From positions 3,411,699-3,475,698 of the forward strand of contig NZ_CP040813.1 of NCBI RefSeq assembly GCF_009498295.1: a stretch of 64,000 bases of DNA, given 5' to 3'. This DNA is from Oceanihabitans sp. IOP_32 (GTDB lineage Bacteria > Bacteroidota > Bacteroidia > Flavobacteriales > Flavobacteriaceae). Of this stretch, positions 16,824-26,369 are shown one piece after another; positions within the stretch are counted from its first letter, which is position 1; each line of letters starts with the position of its first letter. Position numbers and translations under genes: made by a program. Below the pieces are notes generated by a model. That model was not told the origin of the DNA. It saw only the letters and a list, made by a program, of their open reading frames with translations, and did not search any database.

Positions 16824-18103
16824 TACAATAGTTTAGATAACGATGCGGTTAAAGATTTTCTACTATATTTTTTTAAGCCAATTGGATGACTTTCTAAGGT
16901 GTTATTTAAAAAAGCTTTATAGTGTTTTAATATAATCGTTTGTAAAGCTTGATAATCGTCGTAATATAAATAATTACCCGTATTGGTTTCTGTAATAATT
17001 TTTTCGACATCAGATCCTTTTGGTCCCAAGGCTAAAATAGGCCTATTTGAAACCATATACTCAAATAATTTACCTGGAATAATACCTTTAGTTTCTTCTG
17101 AATCGATTTCTATTAATAATAATATTTGTGACTTCTTCTGAAACACAATAGACTCACTATGCGACACATAACCCACATTATTTACATACTTACTTAAACC
17201 GTGATTTGCAATAGAATTTAATACATTTTCACTTATAGTACCAACAAAATTAAGTTGAAAATGGGTAGCGAACGTTTTGTTAGTTTTAACTAAATCACTT
17301 AAAACTCGCCATAAAATTTCTGGATTTCTTTTAGACAATAAAGACCCAATATGTGCTATAGAAAACTTGGAATCTAACACCACTTCGCCAACAAACTCGG
17401 TATCGTATCCATTTGTAATAACTGCAATAGGTTTTGTTGTAATGGCTTCAAACTCTTTTTTAGTGACAGTACTCGTTACAATAATCTGGTCGGCTGTGTT
17501 TAAAACTGCTTTTTCAAGGGCTTTATGCTTTTGTTTAGCTTTTTGAGTTAGTTTTAAATGTTTGTGGTAACCTATGGTAGTCCAAGGATCTCGAAAGTCT
17601 GCCAACCACTTCACTCCTGTTTTTTCTTTGAGCTGCAAACCTATAAGGTGCAGACTATGCGGAGGGCCAGTGGTAATAACCGTATTAACACCTTGCTCTA
17701 AGATATATTTTGAAAGATAAGACACCGAAGGTTTCACCCAATTTTTTCTAGCATCTGGAATAAAAAAATTACCACGAATATACAATAGTGCTTTTTCAAT
17801 CACACTCTGCTTGTTGTTTTCTGAAATAATTCCTTTACTAATGGTTTTAGAAGTTTTTTTAGAAAACAAACCTGCTAATCGATAGGGCTCTTTTATAGGT
17901 TGTCTTATCGTTTCTAAATCCTTAGAAACTTCATCAACTAAACTCTCATCAATTAAAGGATAATTAGGTTGTTCTGGAACATAAACAATAGGCTCGATAT
18001 TAAATTCTGGTAAATATTTAACAAATTTCAACCAGCGTTGCACTCCTGGCCCCCCAGCTGGAGGCCAGTAATAACTTATTATAAGGACTTTTTTTTTTGC
18101 CAT
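16823..18103 (-). CDS. Glycosyltransferase family 4-like protein
   Basis: 426 residues with a GT-B fold layout. The N-terminal Rossmann domain begins KKVLIISYYWPPAGGPGVQ, the typical donor/acceptor start for GT4-like proteins that act on surface polysaccharides, and includes TTGPPHSLHLIG and WLADFRDPW. The C-terminal nucleotide-sugar domain has IPGKLFEYMVSNRPILALGP, where the E of KLFEY is the usual conserved glutamate. It is soluble or peripheral at the inner membrane. It is followed by an overlapping flippase gene and preceded by the YfhO-like gene, so a role in exported polysaccharide or glycoprotein glycan assembly is likely. Confidence 0.88.
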   Translation of the reverse strand: MAKKKVLIISYYWPPAGGPGVQRWLKFVKYLPEFNIEPIVYVPEQPNYPLIDESLVDEVSKDLETIRQPIKEPYRLAGLFSKKTSKTISKGIISENNKQSVIEKALLYIRGNFFIPDARKNWVKPSVSYLSKYILEQGVNTVITTGPPHSLHLIGLQLKEKTGVKWLADFRDPWTTIGYHKHLKLTQKAKQKHKALEKAVLNTADQIIVTSTVTKKEFEAITTKPIAVITNGYDTEFVGEVVLDSKFSIAHIGSLLSKRNPEILWRVLSDLVKTNKTFATHFQLNFVGTISENVLNSIANHGLSKYVNNVGYVSHSESIVFQKKSQILLLIEIDSEETKGIIPGKLFEYMVSNRPILALGPKGSDVEKIITETNTGNYLYYDDYQALQTIILKHYKAFLNNTLESHPIGLKKYSRKSLTASLSKLL

Positions 18104-18179
18104 GGTGGTTTACGTTCTGGAATTTGTTGTTATAGCGATTACCATCTTGAAATAGTATTGTCTCTATAAGGACAACCAA

Positions 18180-19235
18180 CTATTTCTTTTTAAACTCATA
18201 AAACAAAGCTCCTAAAAGCAATACTCCAAAAATTATTGAACTCGCCAGTGCAATTCGGCTTCCCGTTTTTACAACATCGGGGTCGAACCTAAATTCTATA
18301 ATATGCTTGCCCGCAGGAACCGCCATACCTCGTAGGGTATAATTTACGCGTATATGATTAGTAGGCTTTTCATTAATAAAGGTTTTCCAGCCATTACCAT
18401 AATAAATTTCAGAAAAAACGACAAAGCCATCATGTGCATTATCCGTTTCGTATTTTAAATAATTTGGCTGATGTTCAACCAATCTAATAGACGCTAAAGA
18501 ATCGACCGTATAAGTAGCTTTTGGTTCTTCAAATGGTAATGGTTGTTTCGATTTTATATAAATTGCTTTGTTTTTATTATCTAAATCACCCAAACGTTTC
18601 ATTTCTTCATTTGCAGTATCGACTTGCTCAACTGTGCTAACAAACCAAGCGTTACCATTAGCTTCTTCGTTGGTATATGGTATAGGATTCCCCGCATCAT
18701 CTTGAATAACAATATACTTAGTATTTAACATATTAAGCACATTAATATTATTTTGAGCGATATAAAAATTGAATAACTCTCGGTAGCGTTTTAACTCTGC
18801 AGCATTATAGCCGTTTAACGAATTGTGATAATACGATGGTTTTGATCGCCCCGAAACCAAATCATAAACCCTAAAATGTGTACTGTCTTTTAAAATTTCG
18901 ACATCAGCCTGATTTTTTTGAAAAGGCTGACTTACCTGCAAAGCAGAAACAAAATTATCGTTATTTACATAGCGCCTGTTTACCCCAACTAAATCAAAAA
19001 GAATGAGTACCGCAAAAGCGAGTATTAGAGCATTTTTATTCAATTTATTTTTCACAAAAGCTAAAATAATACCTGCTGAAAGCACTACAAATAGTAACGA
19101 CCTTAGAGTGTCTTGAGTAAAAATGGCTTTCCTGTCGGTTTTTAGAGCATCAACAAAGGCTTGACCGTAATTCTGCCTATAAAAACCATCGTTAATACCA
19201 GCAAAATCGAAAGAAGATTTAAACAGTAAAAACAA
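18180..19235 (-). pseudogene. YfhO-like membrane glycosyltransferase, C-terminal half (frameshifted)
   Basis: 351 residues from the first downstream ATG. They comprise two or three membrane segments, a large extracytoplasmic domain (MLNTKYIVIQDD, YYGNGWKTFIN, RFDPDVVKTGSRIA) and a C-terminal membrane helix ending in a lysine-rich tail. This is the second half of a YfhO-family protein. The in-frame sequence upstream of this ATG (KYTTFITGGLAILFLL) continues the N-terminal half at 19271-20605. The two halves are separated only by a tandem GCTTT duplication, and removing one copy restores a single 806-codon gene. An independent function for this half is unlikely. Confidence 0.85.
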
Positions 19236-19270
19236 GATGGCAAGCCCGCCGGTTATAAAGGTTGTATATT

Positions 19271-20605
19271 TTAAAGCAAAGCTTTTAATTTCTCTTCAAT
19301 ATGAATAGATTTACCTAATAGCTTTACCAATCCGAAAATCGCTAAAACAGGAATACACAGCTCTAAAATAACTTGAATAGAGCTCACAGCTCTAAATTTA
19401 TTGTAAAGCGGAACGTAATCGATAAAAAAATTGGTTAGAAAACTTAAATTTTTTCCGTAGGATAATAATAAGGACAATATTGCAGCGCCAACTATCCACC
19501 ATTTTAAGCGCCCTTTTACTAAAAATAGCGCAAACACGAACAGAAACAATACCACAGCACCAACATAAGCAGGTGCTTCTACAATAGGTTGGTCGCCCCA
19601 ATACATGGGCGCACGTTTCGATTCTTGTAAAGCCTGAGTTGGCGAAGCTCCTAATTTTCTAAAAGCTTCGTAAGTTGCAGAATCTTTACCGAGGTTCTCC
19701 CCGTTTCCGCCCCCCATAAAACGCGGAATAAACAAATTAAAGGTCTCTAAAAAACCATAACTAAATTGAGTAATATAATCTCTATCTAAACCCGAGGTTA
19801 TTTCTTTTGGCGAACCATCGGGGTTTATGGTTAGTTCGCTTTGACCTCGCGTGCTTTCTTTAACATATTCTTTTGTTGCTAAAATTCCAGTAGCATTTAA
19901 GGCGATTGCCAGAAAAACAGCAGCAAACAAAATACCAACAGATTTAAAATATTGAGGTAGTATTTTCTTTTTGTACGCATCGAATAAATAAGCAACTCCC
20001 AAAACAATGACCAAAAACAACAAATAATAAGTCATTTGAAAGTGATTGGCTACAATTTGCAAGCCCATGGCCACAGTAGTCAGTAAAAACCCAGCAACAT
20101 ATTTTCGTTGAAACGTTAGTATAATACCACTTAAAACCAAAGGCATATATGCAATGGCATGGGCTTTACTGTTATGTCCCACTCCAAGTATAATGATTAA
20201 ATAAGTAGAAAATCCGAAAGCAAGAGCACCAAGAGCTGCAAGCTTAAAATCGACCTTTAAGACAAGTAGAAGCACGTAAAAACTAAGCAAATAAAGAAAA
20301 AGATAATCGGCTGGTCGCGGAAGAAAACGTAAGGTTAAGTCTAATTTTTTTATATAATTATGTGGATATTTTGCACCCAATTGATAGGTTGGCATACCAC
20401 TAAATGCCCCGTTTGTCCAATAGGTTTCTTCTCCCGTTTCTGCACGGAAATCTTTTTGCTGCTTACTCATGCCAATATATTGCACGATGTCGCTCTGCAA
20501 AATTTGTTTTCCTTTTAAAACAGGACTAAAATAAGCTAAAGAAATTACTACAAACCCAATTAGAACCAGAATATGTGGCGCTATTCTTTTAAATGAAAAA
20601 TGCAT
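19271..20605 (-). pseudogene. YfhO-like membrane glycosyltransferase, N-terminal half (frameshifted)
   Basis: 444 residues with about 10 membrane segments. The family's N-terminal features are present: LKGKQILQSDIVQYIGM, the TYWTNGAFSGMPTYQ loop and the RFLPRPADYLFLYLL region. YfhO proteins are GT-C-like membrane enzymes proposed to move sugars from lipid carriers onto envelope polymers or lipids. Here the frame ends prematurely at TAA just after EEKLKALL because GCTTT is present twice (plus-strand AAAGC AAAGC at 19273-19282). Deleting one unit gives EEKLKALKYTTF and joins it to the downstream half. The gene is probably inactive, unless the lesion is a consensus error. Confidence 0.85.
19273..19282 (-). 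repeat. 5-bp tandem duplication causing the yfhO frameshift
   Basis: Plus-strand AAAGC AAAGC (GCTTT GCTTT in the gene). One copy more than needed. The total span 18180-20605 is 2426 bases, and minus 5 it is exactly 807 codons including the stop. Confidence 0.85.
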
Positions 20606-20718
20606 AAATAAAAATTAAAAGCAAGCTGTGAAATTAACTATTATTTTATAGATATTCTAAATATGTTGCGGCAAAATATAAACACAAAATTTAGAACTGA
20701 TTATAGAGCGCACAAAGA

Positions 20719-20982
20719 CTAATCAATTTCTTCATAATCCACATAATCGCCAACTTTTTTATTTGAAGATTTGGTTTCTGGCATTTTAACAATAGTTACT
20801 TCTCCTTCTGTTTTAGCTTTCCCTTGTTCTTTTTCGTCTTGAAACTGACCAAATTGACCACCAAAACGTTTCTCAGCTTTTTTTACAGCATATTTCACTA
20901 AGAAAGGCGCAAAAATTCTTAGAAGTAATTTAATACCATAATACACTAAAACAATGATAAGTATGGTTCGCAATAAACCCAT
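20719..20982 (-). CDS. DUF4834 family small membrane protein
   Basis: 87 residues: one N-terminal membrane helix (MGLLRTILIIVLVYYGIKLL), a second hydrophobic stretch (LRIFAPFLVKYAV), then a charged tail ending VGDYVDYEEID. This matches the Bacteroidota-specific DUF4834 family, which is typically found just upstream of the YfhO-like gene as here (about 110 bases apart). Function is unknown; colocation suggests a role in the same envelope process. It is divergent from the outer-membrane protein gene at 21149. Confidence 0.85.
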   Translation of the reverse strand: MGLLRTILIIVLVYYGIKLLLRIFAPFLVKYAVKKAEKRFGGQFGQFQDEKEQGKAKTEGEVTIVKMPETKSSNKKVGDYVDYEEID

Positions 20983-21070
20983 TATAGATTTTTTTTATAG
21001 TTTTAAAGCAAAAATACAATTCTTAATATTTAAAAAAGATTGAAAAATGATAAAAAAAGTATAAAATATC

Positions 21071-21078
21071 TATCTTTG
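21071..21078 (+). promoter_or_regulatory. Probable promoter -7 box (TATCTTTG)
   Basis: TATCTTTG matches TAnnTTTG, 70 bases before the ATG at 21149, with a TTGA-containing -33 region around 21040. Confidence 0.55.
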
Positions 21079-21148
21079 GCCTAACTATGGTTATTTACTT
21101 AAGGTTTTGTGTAAATCTTAATTGTAGATATATTTTAAATCATACTTT

Positions 21149-22153
21149 ATGAACCCAATCAAATTTGTTTTAATTCTCTTATTCATTTCACTAACCTCAA
21201 AAGCCTACAGCCAATATACCGACGTTATTAATTCTAACCGTCCTGGCGCCTCACGAAGCGCTTATTCGGTGGGTACCAATGTGCTGCAGTTTGAGGCGGG
21301 GCCGTATTTTGTACAAGAAAAAAGAACACCAGCTACGGCTTATAAAATCTCTGGCTTTGGAGTGGATTTTGCCACTAGATATGGCTTAATTTGGGAAGAA
21401 TTAGAACTTAATTTTGAAGGAACCTACCAAAATGACACAAAAACATTCACAGGAGTTTCGGGTATTGAAGAATCGCGGTCAAATTTTAAATTCCTCACTA
21501 TTGGTGCTAAATATTTAGTTTTCGATCCGTGTAAAAACAAAGAAGAAGACAAGCCAAACCTATACAGTTGGAAAGCGAACAATCGCTTTAAATGGAGTTC
21601 TCTAATTCCTGCTGTATCAGTGTATTTAGGTGTTAATTACGACACCAAACAAAACCCTTACACCGCACCTTTAATTGAGGGATTTAGCCCAAAATTAATG
21701 ATCGCTACGCAAAACAATTTCGCTGGAGGTTGGGTTATGGTAATCAACTTAATCAAGGATAGAATTGGAACCGATCAATCTGATTTTGAGTACATATTCA
21801 CTTTAACCCACTCTATTAGTCCGAAATGGGTTATTTTTGGTGAAGCTCAGGGTATTAAAAGTGATTTCTATGCCGATAATCTTTTTAGGTTTGGCGGTGC
21901 CTACTTAGCGGGAAAAAATCTTCAACTAGACACAGCTGTAACATTTAATACGAAGGACACCCCTTCAGTTCTTAACTTAAACCTTGGTGTATCCTACCGT
22001 TTAGACTTCCACAAAGACAAGACGGATACAAACGAAAATTCAGAGCAAATATTATCGCGAAAACAGTCGAGAAAGAACAAGAAAAACAAAGAGAAAGAAC
22101 CGTTGCATATCAAACAAAAAAGAAAAGATACTGATTTTAATAATTTTAACTAG
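21149..22153 (+). CDS. Outer-membrane beta-barrel protein, MetA-pathway-like transporter family
   Basis: 334 residues with a signal peptide (cleavage near KAYSQ). The start of the mature protein, YTDVINSNRPGASRSAYSVG, and the alternating aromatic strands (LQFEAGPYFV, FKFLTIGAKYLVF, FGEAQGIKSDFY, LNLGVSYRLDF) fit the 'putative MetA-pathway of phenol degradation' transporter-like family. That family name does not imply phenol metabolism here. The C-terminal 50 residues are a lysine-rich hydrophilic extension beyond the last strand. It is probably cotranscribed with the GNAT-like gene 22 bases downstream. Confidence 0.8.
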   Translation: MNPIKFVLILLFISLTSKAYSQYTDVINSNRPGASRSAYSVGTNVLQFEAGPYFVQEKRTPATAYKISGFGVDFATRYGLIWEELELNFEGTYQNDTKTFTGVSGIEESRSNFKFLTIGAKYLVFDPCKNKEEDKPNLYSWKANNRFKWSSLIPAVSVYLGVNYDTKQNPYTAPLIEGFSPKLMIATQNNFAGGWVMVINLIKDRIGTDQSDFEYIFTLTHSISPKWVIFGEAQGIKSDFYADNLFRFGGAYLAGKNLQLDTAVTFNTKDTPSVLNLNLGVSYRLDFHKDKTDTNENSEQILSRKQSRKNKKNKEKEPLHIKQKRKDTDFNNFN

Positions 22154-22175
22154 CCATAAGCCATTATTTTAATTC

Positions 22176-23327
22176 ATGATTGAAATTAGAGAAGTAACTA
22201 CTAAAAAAGATTTAAAAGCTTTTGTGAAATTTCCTTTTAAACTTTACAAGGATTGCAAATATTGGGTGCCACCAATAATTAGCCAAGAAATTAAAACTTT
22301 TAATAAAAACGAAAATCCTATTCTTAAGGATGCCGAAGCGACCTTATTTCTAGCTTATAAAAACAATGAAGTTGTTGGTCGTGTAGCGGCGATAATTAAT
22401 TGGCTAGAAGTAAAAGAGAATAAACAAAAAAAAATGCGCTTTGGATGGTTTGATGTAATTGATGACATTGAAGTGTCTAAAGCCTTGCTAGATAAAGTTA
22501 TAGAGATTGGAAAAAAGAACAAGCTAGAATTTACTGAAGGTCCTATTGGTTTTTCAAATTTAGATAAAGTAGGTGTTTTAACATACGGCTACGACAAAAT
22601 TGGCTCTATGATTACGTGGTATAATTTCCCGTATTACGTAACGCATTTTGAAGCCTTAGGTTATACTGTTGAAAAAGAATACAGAGAGACCAAACACGCA
22701 TTTTCCGATGTTAAAAAAGAGAGCTTTGAGCGAATTCAAGAGATTATTAAAAAACGATATGATTTAAAACCTCTAAATTTTACAAAAACAAAAGAGGTTA
22801 TGCACTATGCCGATAAAATGTTCGATTTGTTTAATCAAAGTTATGCAACCCTGTCCTCTTTTGTGGCCATAACCGATATTCAAAAAGAATATTTCAAAAA
22901 CAAATTTTTAGGTTTTATCAATCCAGAATACATAAAATTTGTGGTAGACAAAAATGACGAATTAGTAGCGTTTGCCATAGTGATGCCCTCATTTGCTGAA
23001 GCTTTACAAAAAGCAAATGGCAAATTGTTCCCTTTTGGCTTTAAACACATATTACATGCTAAAAAACACAGCAAAACAGCATTATTTTATTTAATAGGTG
23101 TGCACCCAAACTATCAAAACAAAGGTGTGCATGGGATTATATTCAAAGAATTTTACGAGACATTCACAAAAAAAGGTATTGTAGATTGTATAAGAACACC
23201 AGAGCTAGTTGAAAATACAGCTATTGAAAAAATATGGAAAAATTTTAATCCCGTTATCTATAAAAAACGATGTACTTTCAAGAAGGCCATCTCATACCAA
23301 ATGAACAGTACGACATTTGAAAATTAA
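22176..23327 (+). CDS. GNAT-like acyltransferase family protein
   Basis: 383 residues. An N-terminal GNAT-like half (LYKDCKYWVPPI, NNEVVGRVAAIIN) is followed by a C-terminal half with a second GNAT-like core (LFYLIGVHPNYQNKGVHGIIFKEF, an acetyl-CoA-binding-type loop, then VENTAIEKIWKNF). Proteins of this shape are annotated as GNAT or N-acyltransferase-like hypothetical proteins in Bacteroidota, and their substrates are not established. Cytoplasmic, no signal peptide. The MITE-like repeat copy 2 lies 13 bases after its stop. Confidence 0.7.
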   Translation: MIEIREVTTKKDLKAFVKFPFKLYKDCKYWVPPIISQEIKTFNKNENPILKDAEATLFLAYKNNEVVGRVAAIINWLEVKENKQKKMRFGWFDVIDDIEVSKALLDKVIEIGKKNKLEFTEGPIGFSNLDKVGVLTYGYDKIGSMITWYNFPYYVTHFEALGYTVEKEYRETKHAFSDVKKESFERIQEIIKKRYDLKPLNFTKTKEVMHYADKMFDLFNQSYATLSSFVAITDIQKEYFKNKFLGFINPEYIKFVVDKNDELVAFAIVMPSFAEALQKANGKLFPFGFKHILHAKKHSKTALFYLIGVHPNYQNKGVHGIIFKEFYETFTKKGIVDCIRTPELVENTAIEKIWKNFNPVIYKKRCTFKKAISYQMNSTTFEN

Positions 23328-23340
23328 ATGGAAAAAAAAC

Positions 23341-23562
23341 ATTAATGTCCGACAAAAGACATAAGACCGCTTCACTAATAGACATTAGAACCAAGACTTG
23401 ATTCTAACTAACTGATAAACAGAGGTACTTTAAATTAACAAAATAGCTCCTTTAAATCTTAATAATTATTTCAAATAAGCAAAGTGACATTTTAAAAAAC
23501 GTGCAAAGTTCTTAATTTTAAAAGGATTGACAGCATTTTAATATTTTTAATCGGACACTAGT
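23341..23562. repeat. MITE-like repeat, copy 2 (222 bp)
   Basis: Same length and orientation as copy 1 at 11432-11653, about 96% identical, with the same inverted termini. It is immediately followed by GTG-like flank and a run of A at 23564-23584. Confidence 0.75.
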
Positions 23563-23563
23563 G

Positions 23564-23584
23564 AAAAAAAAAAAAAAAAAAAAA
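23564..23584 (+). repeat. Run of 21 A residues
   Basis: A homopolymer of 21 A directly outside the right end of MITE copy 2. The equivalent flank of copy 1 has only six A. It could be length-variable and is hard to sequence accurately. Confidence 0.7.
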
Positions 23585-23612
23585 CAATAAGACCACAGCT
23601 TTCGATATTTAA

Positions 23613-23650
23613 ACAACAAAGCCGATTAAATAATGAATCGGCTTTGTTGT
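23613..23650. terminator. Strong hairpin between convergent genes
   Basis: A perfect 15-bp inverted repeat (ACAACAAAGCCGATT / AATCGGCTTTGTTGT at 23613-23627 and 23636-23650) with an 8-nt loop. It lies 23 bases past the stop of the gene at 23673-24932 and can serve transcription from either side. Confidence 0.75.
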
Positions 23651-23672
23651 ATTATAATATTTCTAAAATTAG

Positions 23673-24932
23673 CTACTCTCCCATTGCTGCCATTACTGCT
23701 GCAGACAAACGCTTATAAGTTCCGTTTTGTAAACGTTCTCTAATAGAATCAAAAGCATCTAATGTTATTTCAACATCTTTTAAGGTATGCGTGGCTGTTG
23801 GAATCATTCGTAATAATATTAACCCTTTAGGTATCACAGGATAAACCACTATAGAACAGAAAATTCCGTAATTTTCACGCAAATCTCTTACTAAGGCCAT
23901 AGCTTCGGGTATACTACCTTTTAAATACACAGGAGTAACACAACTTTGAGTCGTACCAATATCGAAACCACGTGCTTTTAATCCAGATTGTAAGGCCTCA
24001 ACAATGGTCCAAAGGTTTTGTTTGAGCTCTGGCATAGTTCTCAGCATATCTAGTCGTTTTAATGCTCCGACTACGAGTTGCATTTGCAACGATTTAGCAA
24101 ACATTTGAGAACGTAAATTATATTTTAAATAATCAATTATTTCTTGATCTGCAGCAATAAAAGCACCTGTACTAGCCATAGATTTTGCAAAGGTTGCAAA
24201 ATACACATCAATACCGTCTTGAACACCTTGTTCTTCTCCAGCGCCTGCTCCAGTTGCCCCTAAGGTACCAAAACCATGAGCATCATCTACAAAAAATCTA
24301 AAATTAAATTTCTTTTTAAGCTCGACTATTTCTTTTAAACGCCCCTGCTCGCCTCGCATTCCAAACACGCCTTCAGATATCACTAAAATACCACCTCCAG
24401 TTTGCTCGGCCATTTTTTCGGCACGCTCTAAATTTTTCTCTAAACTTTCAATATCATTGTGCTTGTAAGTAAAACGCTTACCCATATGTAAACGTACACC
24501 ATCAATTATACAAGCGTGCGAATCGACATCGTAAACAATAATATCATCTTTAGATACAAGAGCATCAATAGTAGACACCATGCCTTGATAACCAAAATTT
24601 AAAAGGTAGGCCGCTTCTTTATTCACAAAAGCCGCCAACTCGTTTTGCAATTTCTCATGCAAATCTGTATGTCCAGACATCATTCTTGCTCCCATTGGAT
24701 AAGCTGAACCGTAATCTGCAGCTGCCTGAGCATCTACTTTACGAACCTCTGGATGATTAGCTAAGCCTAAGTAATCGTTTATACTCCATGTAATTACGTC
24801 TTTTCCTTGAAACTTCATACGGTTAGAAATTTCTCCTTCTAATTTTGGAAATACAAAATAGCCTTCTGCTTGAGACGCCCATTTACCTAGTGGCCCTTTA
24901 TCTCTGTAAATCTTTTCGAATAAATCTTTCAT
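23673..24932 (-). CDS. Alpha-oxoamine synthase family enzyme, candidate cysteate C-acyltransferase of capnine synthesis
   Basis: A 419-residue PLP enzyme of the KBL/SPT/BioF group. The PLP-binding set is visible: His139 (DSHACI), Asp217 and His219 (FVDDAHGFGTLG), and Lys250 (TFAKSMASTGAF). Family members condense an amino acid with an acyl thioester and release CO2. The close neighbour at 25255 is a cysteine-synthase-like enzyme. In sulfonolipid-producing Bacteroidota these two types form the cysteate synthase / cysteate acyltransferase pair. I therefore infer 3-keto-capnine formation for a gliding-related sulfonolipid. Serine palmitoyltransferase or a BioF-like role are alternatives. The C-terminus has an extra Ala/Met tail after the usual end. 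Confidence 0.7.
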   Translation of the reverse strand: MKDLFEKIYRDKGPLGKWASQAEGYFVFPKLEGEISNRMKFQGKDVITWSINDYLGLANHPEVRKVDAQAAADYGSAYPMGARMMSGHTDLHEKLQNELAAFVNKEAAYLLNFGYQGMVSTIDALVSKDDIIVYDVDSHACIIDGVRLHMGKRFTYKHNDIESLEKNLERAEKMAEQTGGGILVISEGVFGMRGEQGRLKEIVELKKKFNFRFFVDDAHGFGTLGATGAGAGEEQGVQDGIDVYFATFAKSMASTGAFIAADQEIIDYLKYNLRSQMFAKSLQMQLVVGALKRLDMLRTMPELKQNLWTIVEALQSGLKARGFDIGTTQSCVTPVYLKGSIPEAMALVRDLRENYGIFCSIVVYPVIPKGLILLRMIPTATHTLKDVEITLDAFDSIRERLQNGTYKRLSAAVMAAMGE

Positions 24933-25254
24933 TTAAAATAAATCTTTTAGGTTTAAAACGATCATTTTTCATCATATTAATTCTATAAATGAACATTTTA
25001 ACTCCTTGGTTAGATACTGCGAAATTAATTATTTATATGGTTTGAACATAATTTTTATGCTTCAATTATTTAAACTAGTACTTTCCACGACATACATCTA
25101 AAAAAACAGGTTTGTTATTCATTAACTTGCACTACTCTAATATCTAAATTCTTAACCTTTTCATTAAAGTTTGTACAATAAATATATATAAAAATTATCT
25201 TTTTATTTACAAAACCCTTTTTATTTACAAAACCCTTTTTATTTTCTAACTTTA
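24933..25254. other. Intergenic region between the capnine-type genes
   Basis: 322 AT-rich bases upstream of the leftward acyltransferase gene. They contain a 2.5-copy tandem repeat near 25200-25245 and no open frame. The distance suggests the downstream gene has its own promoter rather than strict operon expression. Confidence 0.5.
25200..25245. repeat. 18-bp tandem repeat, about 2.5 copies
   Basis: The unit TTTTTATTTACAAAACCC is repeated at 25200-25217 and 25218-25235, plus a partial third copy. It lies 10 bases beyond the stop of the cysteine-synthase-like gene, in the space before the acyltransferase gene. Confidence 0.75.
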
Positions 25255-26295
25255 TTAATGCGGATATTGAGTGGTTTTTTCAGTTTCGTAATTCTCACTA
25301 CTCAAAAATCCCTGCTCCTGCATCCACTTATCACTATACACTTTACTCATATAGCGCGAACCATGATCTGGAAATATAACCACGACTACATCATTTGCAT
25401 CAAATTCCCCCAGAGCTTCTAACTGGAAAACAGCTTGCATGGCGGCTCCTGAAGTATAACCAACAAACAACCCTTCGGTTTTAGCTATTAGTCTGGCACT
25501 GTGCGCGCTTTCCTCATCGGTTACCTTAACAAACTTATCAATAACACTAAAATCTGTTGCTTTTGGAATTAAATTTTTACCCAGCCCTTCAATTCGGTAG
25601 GGATAAATTTCATTTTCATCAAATACTCCCGTCTCGTGATAGGTTTTTAAAACCGAGCCATAGGCATCAACACCAACGACTTTAATATTTGGATTTTGTT
25701 CTTTTAAATATTTCGATGTTCCTGAAATCGTCCCTCCTGTACCACTACATGCAACTAAATGAGTGATTTTTCCTTCGGTTTGTTTCCAAATTTCAGGGCC
25801 TGTTGTTTTATAATGTGCATCAATATTCAAATCATTAAAATACTGATTGATGTAAACAGAACCTTTATGTGCTTTATGCAATCGTTTTGCCACTTCGTAA
25901 TACGACCTCGGGTCGTCTGCCTTAACATTTGCTGGACAAACGTAAACCGTTGCCCCCATAGTTTTAAGAATATCTATTTTATCGCTAGACGATTTGGAGC
26001 TCACTGCTAAAATACAGTTATACCCTTTAATAATACTTATCATAGCCAGGCTAAATCCCGTGTTACCAGAAGTGGTTTCTATAATGGTATCACCAGGTTT
26101 GAGAATACCTTTTCTTTCTGCCGCTTCAATAATATGTAATGCTACTCTATCTTTTGAGGAATGTCCTGGGTTAAAAGCCTCTACTTTAGCAAAAAAACGT
26201 CCTTTTAATTTTGATGTAATTCTATTAAGTCTAATGAGTGGTGTATTCCCTATTAAATCTAATACATTATCAAAAACCTGATTGTTTTTTATCAT
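25255..26295 (-). CDS. Cysteine-synthase-like PLP enzyme, candidate cysteate synthase
   Basis: A 346-residue fold-type II PLP enzyme. Lys48 in [10 protein letters not shown] forms the Schiff base, and TSGNTG (75-80) and the phosphate loop in [11 protein letters not shown] are present. Length exceeds the usual 300-310 of CysK/CysM. The lysine motif is preceded by GHSS rather than the usual CysK PxxSV, and the C-terminal part has [18 protein letters not shown]. As I remember them, cysteate synthases of capnine-producing Bacteroidota use phosphoserine and sulfite and resemble this group. The adjacent acyltransferase supports that reading. Ordinary cysteine or cystathionine synthesis remains possible. 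Confidence 0.7.
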   Translation of the reverse strand: MIKNNQVFDNVLDLIGNTPLIRLNRITSKLKGRFFAKVEAFNPGHSSKDRVALHIIEAAERKGILKPGDTIIETTSGNTGFSLAMISIIKGYNCILAVSSKSSSDKIDILKTMGATVYVCPANVKADDPRSYYEVAKRLHKAHKGSVYINQYFNDLNIDAHYKTTGPEIWKQTEGKITHLVACSGTGGTISGTSKYLKEQNPNIKVVGVDAYGSVLKTYHETGVFDENEIYPYRIEGLGKNLIPKATDFSVIDKFVKVTDEESAHSARLIAKTEGLFVGYTSGAAMQAVFQLEALGEFDANDVVVVIFPDHGSRYMSKVYSDKWMQEQGFLSSENYETEKTTQYPH

Positions 26296-26348
26296 AAATG
26301 CCTTTTAAAAGCTTTACTGCTAAATACTATTTGTAATTTAAAACGGAG

Positions 26349-26356
26349 CAAAAATA
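26349..26356 (-). promoter_or_regulatory. Probable promoter -7 box (TATTTTTG)
   Basis: On the minus strand TATTTTTG matches TAnnTTTG, 54 bases before the start of the cysteine-synthase-like gene at 26295. It separates that gene from the peptidase gene upstream. Confidence 0.5.
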
Positions 26357-26369
26357 GGCAATTTTTTAA

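Noticed and set aside
21149..22153. Phenol degradation gene
   Set aside because: The MetA-pathway family name is historical; the protein is a generic outer-membrane beta-barrel with no catabolic genes nearby.
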